A stretch of 8,920 bases of DNA from the NCBI GenBank assembly GCA_905235695.1, contig CAJOMW010000094.1, forward strand, positions 1-8,920, in the 5' to 3' direction. The position numbers and the translations under genes were made by a program. Below the pieces are notes generated by a model, which was given only the letters and a program-made list of their open reading frames with translations, was not told the origin of the DNA and searched no databases. Positions 6,409 through 8,920 of this stretch are shown here, one piece after another; positions within the stretch are counted from its first letter, which is position 1; the number at the start of each line of letters is the position of its first letter. This stretch comes from an uncultured Clostridia bacterium (GTDB taxonomy: Bacteria; Bacillota; Clostridia; Oscillospirales; CAG-382).

Positions 6409-8920
6409 ATGAATTTATCATTTTCAATAAAGGGCTGGAACGGATATACGTTTGAGGACTTTGTAAAGGCCGCAAAGGATTACGGCTTTTCGGGAATAGA
6501 GCTCACGAATTTCGACGAAAACGGCTTTACGAAAAAGGGAAATGCGTTTGACAAGTACAACGCTTCCGCAACTCAGAGAAGCCTTTACGAATCGGGCATA
6601 AAGATATCGTGTATCGACTCGTCTTGCGACATTTCCTCAAAGGACAGAGCCGAGATAGACAGCAAAATAGACTTTTGCATAGAGACGGCAAAGGAATTCA
6701 GGATACCGTACGTAAGAGTTTACGCAAAGGACGAAAACGCCGTCCTTGAGGACGTTATTGCAAACCTCGAATACCTGCTTTCAAAGACGGAGGGCACGGA
6801 AATAGTTCTTCTCGTCGAAACGATGGGAATATTTGCAAACACAGAAAACCTGCGCGAGGTGTTCTGCCACTTTGCGACAGATTCCATAGGAGCGCTGTGG
6901 GACGTTTATCACACCTGCATGGTTGCCGGAGAGTCCCCCGAAAAATCCATACAGAATCTCGGCGCCGGCGCAAAGCACGTACATATAAAGGACGCAAGAA
7001 AGTCGGACGGCGCTCTTGAATACACGCTTATGGGCGAGGGCGAGCTTCCGCTAAAAGAAATCATGGATGCGCTCTCCTCCGTAAACTACGACGGCTTTAT
7101 CAGCCTTGAATGGGATCCGGCGTGGATGCCCGATATCGGCGTTATGGACATAATATTCTCGCAGTTCGTTGAGTATATGAGGAGCTTCGTTCCCCTCGAC
7201 AAGCTGCAGAAGCCGCTCTATTACAACAATGCCGGCACGGGAAATTATGTCTGGAAAAAAGACGCTCTCATAGACAAGACTTTTTCGGGCGTTCTCGACG
7301 AAATGGTCGAACGCTTCCCCGATCAGTACGCCTTTAAGTACACCACTCTCGACTACACGAGGACGTACTCCGAATTCAGGGACGACGTAGACGAGTTCGC
7401 AAGAGTTCTCGTGGCAATGGGTGTTCGCCCCGGTCATCACGTAGCTATCTGGGCGACAAATATTCCCCAGTGGTACATAACCTTCTGGGCTACGACAAAG
7501 ATAGGCGCCGTTCTCGTAACCGTAAACACCGCATACAAGATACACGAGGCGGAATATCTTCTCAAGCAGTCCGACACGCACACCCTCGTCATGATTGACG
7601 GCTACCGTGACTCGGACTACAAGGATATAGTGTCAAGGCTCTGCCCAGAGCTTGAAAATACCGAGCCCGGAAAGCCTCTGCACTCAAAGAAGCTCCCGTT
7701 CCTTCGCAACGTAATAACCGTGGGCTTCAAGATGAAGGGCTGTCTCGAATGGGACGAGGCGCTTCAGAGAGCTGACGAGGTTTCAATAGACGAGATACAC
7801 AGAATAGCGGCAAAGGTCGATCCGCACGACGTATGCAATATGCAGTACACCTCCGGAACGACGGGCTTCCCCAAGGGTGTTATGCTCACGCACTACAACA
7901 TAGTAAACGACGGCAAGTGCATAGGCGACAGAATGGATCTATCCACAGCAGACCGCATGATGGTACAGGTGCCTATGTTCCACTGCTTCGGCATGGTGCT
8001 TGCGATGACGGCGACGATGACGCACGGCGGAACCCTGCTTCCCCTGCCCTATTTCTCGCCCAAGCCCGCCCTTGCCTGCATAAACCGCGAGAGAATAACC
8101 GCCTTCCACGGCGTGCCGACTATGTTCATAGCAATGCTCGAGCACGAGGATTTCCCCAAAACCGACTTCAGCTACATGAGAACCGGCATAATGGCAGGCT
8201 CTCCCTGCCCGATAGCCGTAATGCAGGACGTCGTAAACAAGATGCACATGACGGAGATAACGATAGTTTACGGTCAGACCGAGGCTTCTCCGGGATGCAC
8301 GATGAGCTCGACGGACGATCCGCTTGAAGTGAGGGTTGCTACAGTCGGCAGAGCTATGCCGGAGATAGAGTGCAAGATAGTGGACCCGGAAACGGGCGAA
8401 GACCTGCCTGTCGGCGAGAACGGCGAGTTTGTGGCGCGCGGATACAACATAATGAAGGGCTATTACAAGATGCCAAAAGCAACCGAAGCTGCGATAGACA
8501 AGGAAGGCTGGCTCCACACAGGCGACATTGCCTGCAAGACCGAGGAAGGAAACTACCGCATAACCGGCAGACTTAAAGACATGATAATCCGCGGCGGCGA
8601 GAACATCTACCCGAAGGAAATTGAGGAGTTTATATACACCCACCCGAAGGTAAGTGACGTTCAGGTCATAGGCGTTCCCGACGAGCAGTACGGCGAAGAG
8701 ATAATGGCATGCGTTATCCTCAAGGAAGGCGAACAGATGACCGAAAAGGAAATGAAGGACTACGTACTCGCCAACATGGCAAAGCACAAGGTGCCGAAAT
8801 ACGTCGATTTTGTGACGGAATTCCCGATGAACGTTGCCGGTAAGATACTCAAATACAAGATGCGCGAGGACGCCATTGAAAAGCTCGGACTTAAAAAGGC
8901 GGCAAGCATCGAGACGGCGT
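6409..8920 (+). CDS. Fusion: sugar-phosphate-isomerase-like TIM barrel plus acyl-CoA synthetase (3' end outside window)
   Basis: I translated an uninterrupted frame of 837 codons that runs off the window. Residues 1 to about 262 form a xylose-isomerase-like/AP-endonuclease-2 barrel with all expected metal ligands: E137 (VETMG), D165 with H168 (WDVYH), H192 (HVHIKDA) and E234 (LEWDP). From about 272 onward is a complete acyl-CoA synthetase of the medium-chain/ACSF2-YngI type: P-loop YTSGTTGFPKG (480-490), FHCFG, YGQTEA (621-626), TGD (704-706), GRLKD and IIRGGENIYPKEIE (726-739), and adenylation lysine K812 in AGKILKYKM. The ligase would activate a carboxylic acid as acyl-AMP, then acyl-CoA; the barrel would isomerise, epimerise or dehydrate a related substrate. 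The substrates are unknown. No signal peptide, so it is cytoplasmic. The ATG follows GGAAAGGA, 21 bases after the LeuA-like gene, sharing its T-box. The C-terminus is nearly complete by family length. Confidence 0.92.
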   Translation, partial: MNLSFSIKGWNGYTFEDFVKAAKDYGFSGIELTNFDENGFTKKGNAFDKYNASATQRSLYESGIKISCIDSSCDISSKDRAEIDSKIDFCIETAKEFRIPYVRVYAKDENAVLEDVIANLEYLLSKTEGTEIVLLVETMGIFANTENLREVFCHFATDSIGALWDVYHTCMVAGESPEKSIQNLGAGAKHVHIKDARKSDGALEYTLMGEGELPLKEIMDALSSVNYDGFISLEWDPAWMPDIGVMDIIFSQFVEYMRSFVPLDKLQKPLYYNNAGTGNYVWKKDALIDKTFSGVLDEMVERFPDQYAFKYTTLDYTRTYSEFRDDVDEFARVLVAMGVRPGHHVAIWATNIPQWYITFWATTKIGAVLVTVNTAYKIHEAEYLLKQSDTHTLVMIDGYRDSDYKDIVSRLCPELENTEPGKPLHSKKLPFLRNVITVGFKMKGCLEWDEALQRADEVSIDEIHRIAAKVDPHDVCNMQYTSGTTGFPKGVMLTHYNIVNDGKCIGDRMDLSTADRMMVQVPMFHCFGMVLAMTATMTHGGTLLPLPYFSPKPALACINRERITAFHGVPTMFIAMLEHEDFPKTDFSYMRTGIMAGSPCPIAVMQDVVNKMHMTEITIVYGQTEASPGCTMSSTDDPLEVRVATVGRAMPEIECKIVDPETGEDLPVGENGEFVARGYNIMKGYYKMPKATEAAIDKEGWLHTGDIACKTEEGNYRITGRLKDMIIRGGENIYPKEIEEFIYTHPKVSDVQVIGVPDEQYGEEIMACVILKEGEQMTEKEMKDYVLANMAKHKVPKYVDFVTEFPMNVAGKILKYKMREDAIEKLGLKKAASIETA

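Noticed and set aside
7051..7581. Minus-strand open frame of 176 codons
   Set aside because: It is opposite the junction of the fusion gene, where the + strand reading matches known domains on both sides.
7939..8787. Long open frame on the minus strand (282 codons)
   Set aside because: It lies entirely opposite the acyl-CoA synthetase half of the fusion gene, has no ribosome site, and its composition (rich in His, Arg, Val and Tyr) is typical of antisense frames of a coding sequence.

Overview
The window looks like chromosome from a spore-forming, low-to-mid GC Firmicute of class Clostridia, possibly Oscillospiraceae/Ruminococcaceae-like. The evidence is a clear SpoIIID sporulation regulator, a canonical T-box leader, Gram-positive AGGAGG-type ribosome binding sites, sigma-A-type promoters and heavy use of ATA and AGA codons. 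The genus cannot be fixed from sequence alone. I saw no mobile elements, CRISPR arrays, rRNA or tRNA genes.

Layout. (1) Positions 1-401: spoIIID on the + strand, with a weak sigma-E-like promoter candidate and a hairpin shared with the convergent operon. (2) Positions 407-3547: a three-gene minus-strand operon, read right to left. It encodes a double zinc-ribbon membrane-anchored protein, a tandem-TPM-domain membrane protein, and a conserved uncharacterised protein whose N-terminal half has a PD-(D/E)XK-nuclease-like residue pattern and whose C-terminus looks like a winged helix. The last two genes are separated by one base. (3) Positions 3548-3846: a divergent intergenic region with one leftward and two rightward promoter candidates, plus about 100 nt of unexplained, possibly structured sequence between the two rightward ones. 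(4) Positions 3847-4571: a six-helix membrane protein whose natural ATG appears to be out of frame by one base in a poly-A tract, leaving only a TTG or internal ATG start. (5) Positions 4649 to the end: a strong promoter, a T-box riboswitch (probable leucine CUC specifier) with its terminator, then a LeuA-like protein and a very large open frame that runs off the window.

The most striking part is the T-box operon. Its first gene resembles 2-isopropylmalate synthase over its whole length and keeps the C-terminal leucine-type regulatory domain. It has lost the HxH metal ligands, the catalytic arginine and the catalytic histidine region of the catalytic half. Its second gene fuses a sugar-phosphate-isomerase-like TIM barrel, with the full metal-ligand set E137/D165/H192/E234, to a complete acyl-CoA synthetase with every core adenylation motif intact. 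The leader implies induction when charged tRNA (probably tRNA-Leu) runs low. The operon therefore looks like an undescribed amino-acid-responsive pathway built from a remodelled LeuA, an isomerase/epimerase/dehydratase-like barrel and a CoA ligase. What it makes or degrades cannot be read from the sequence.
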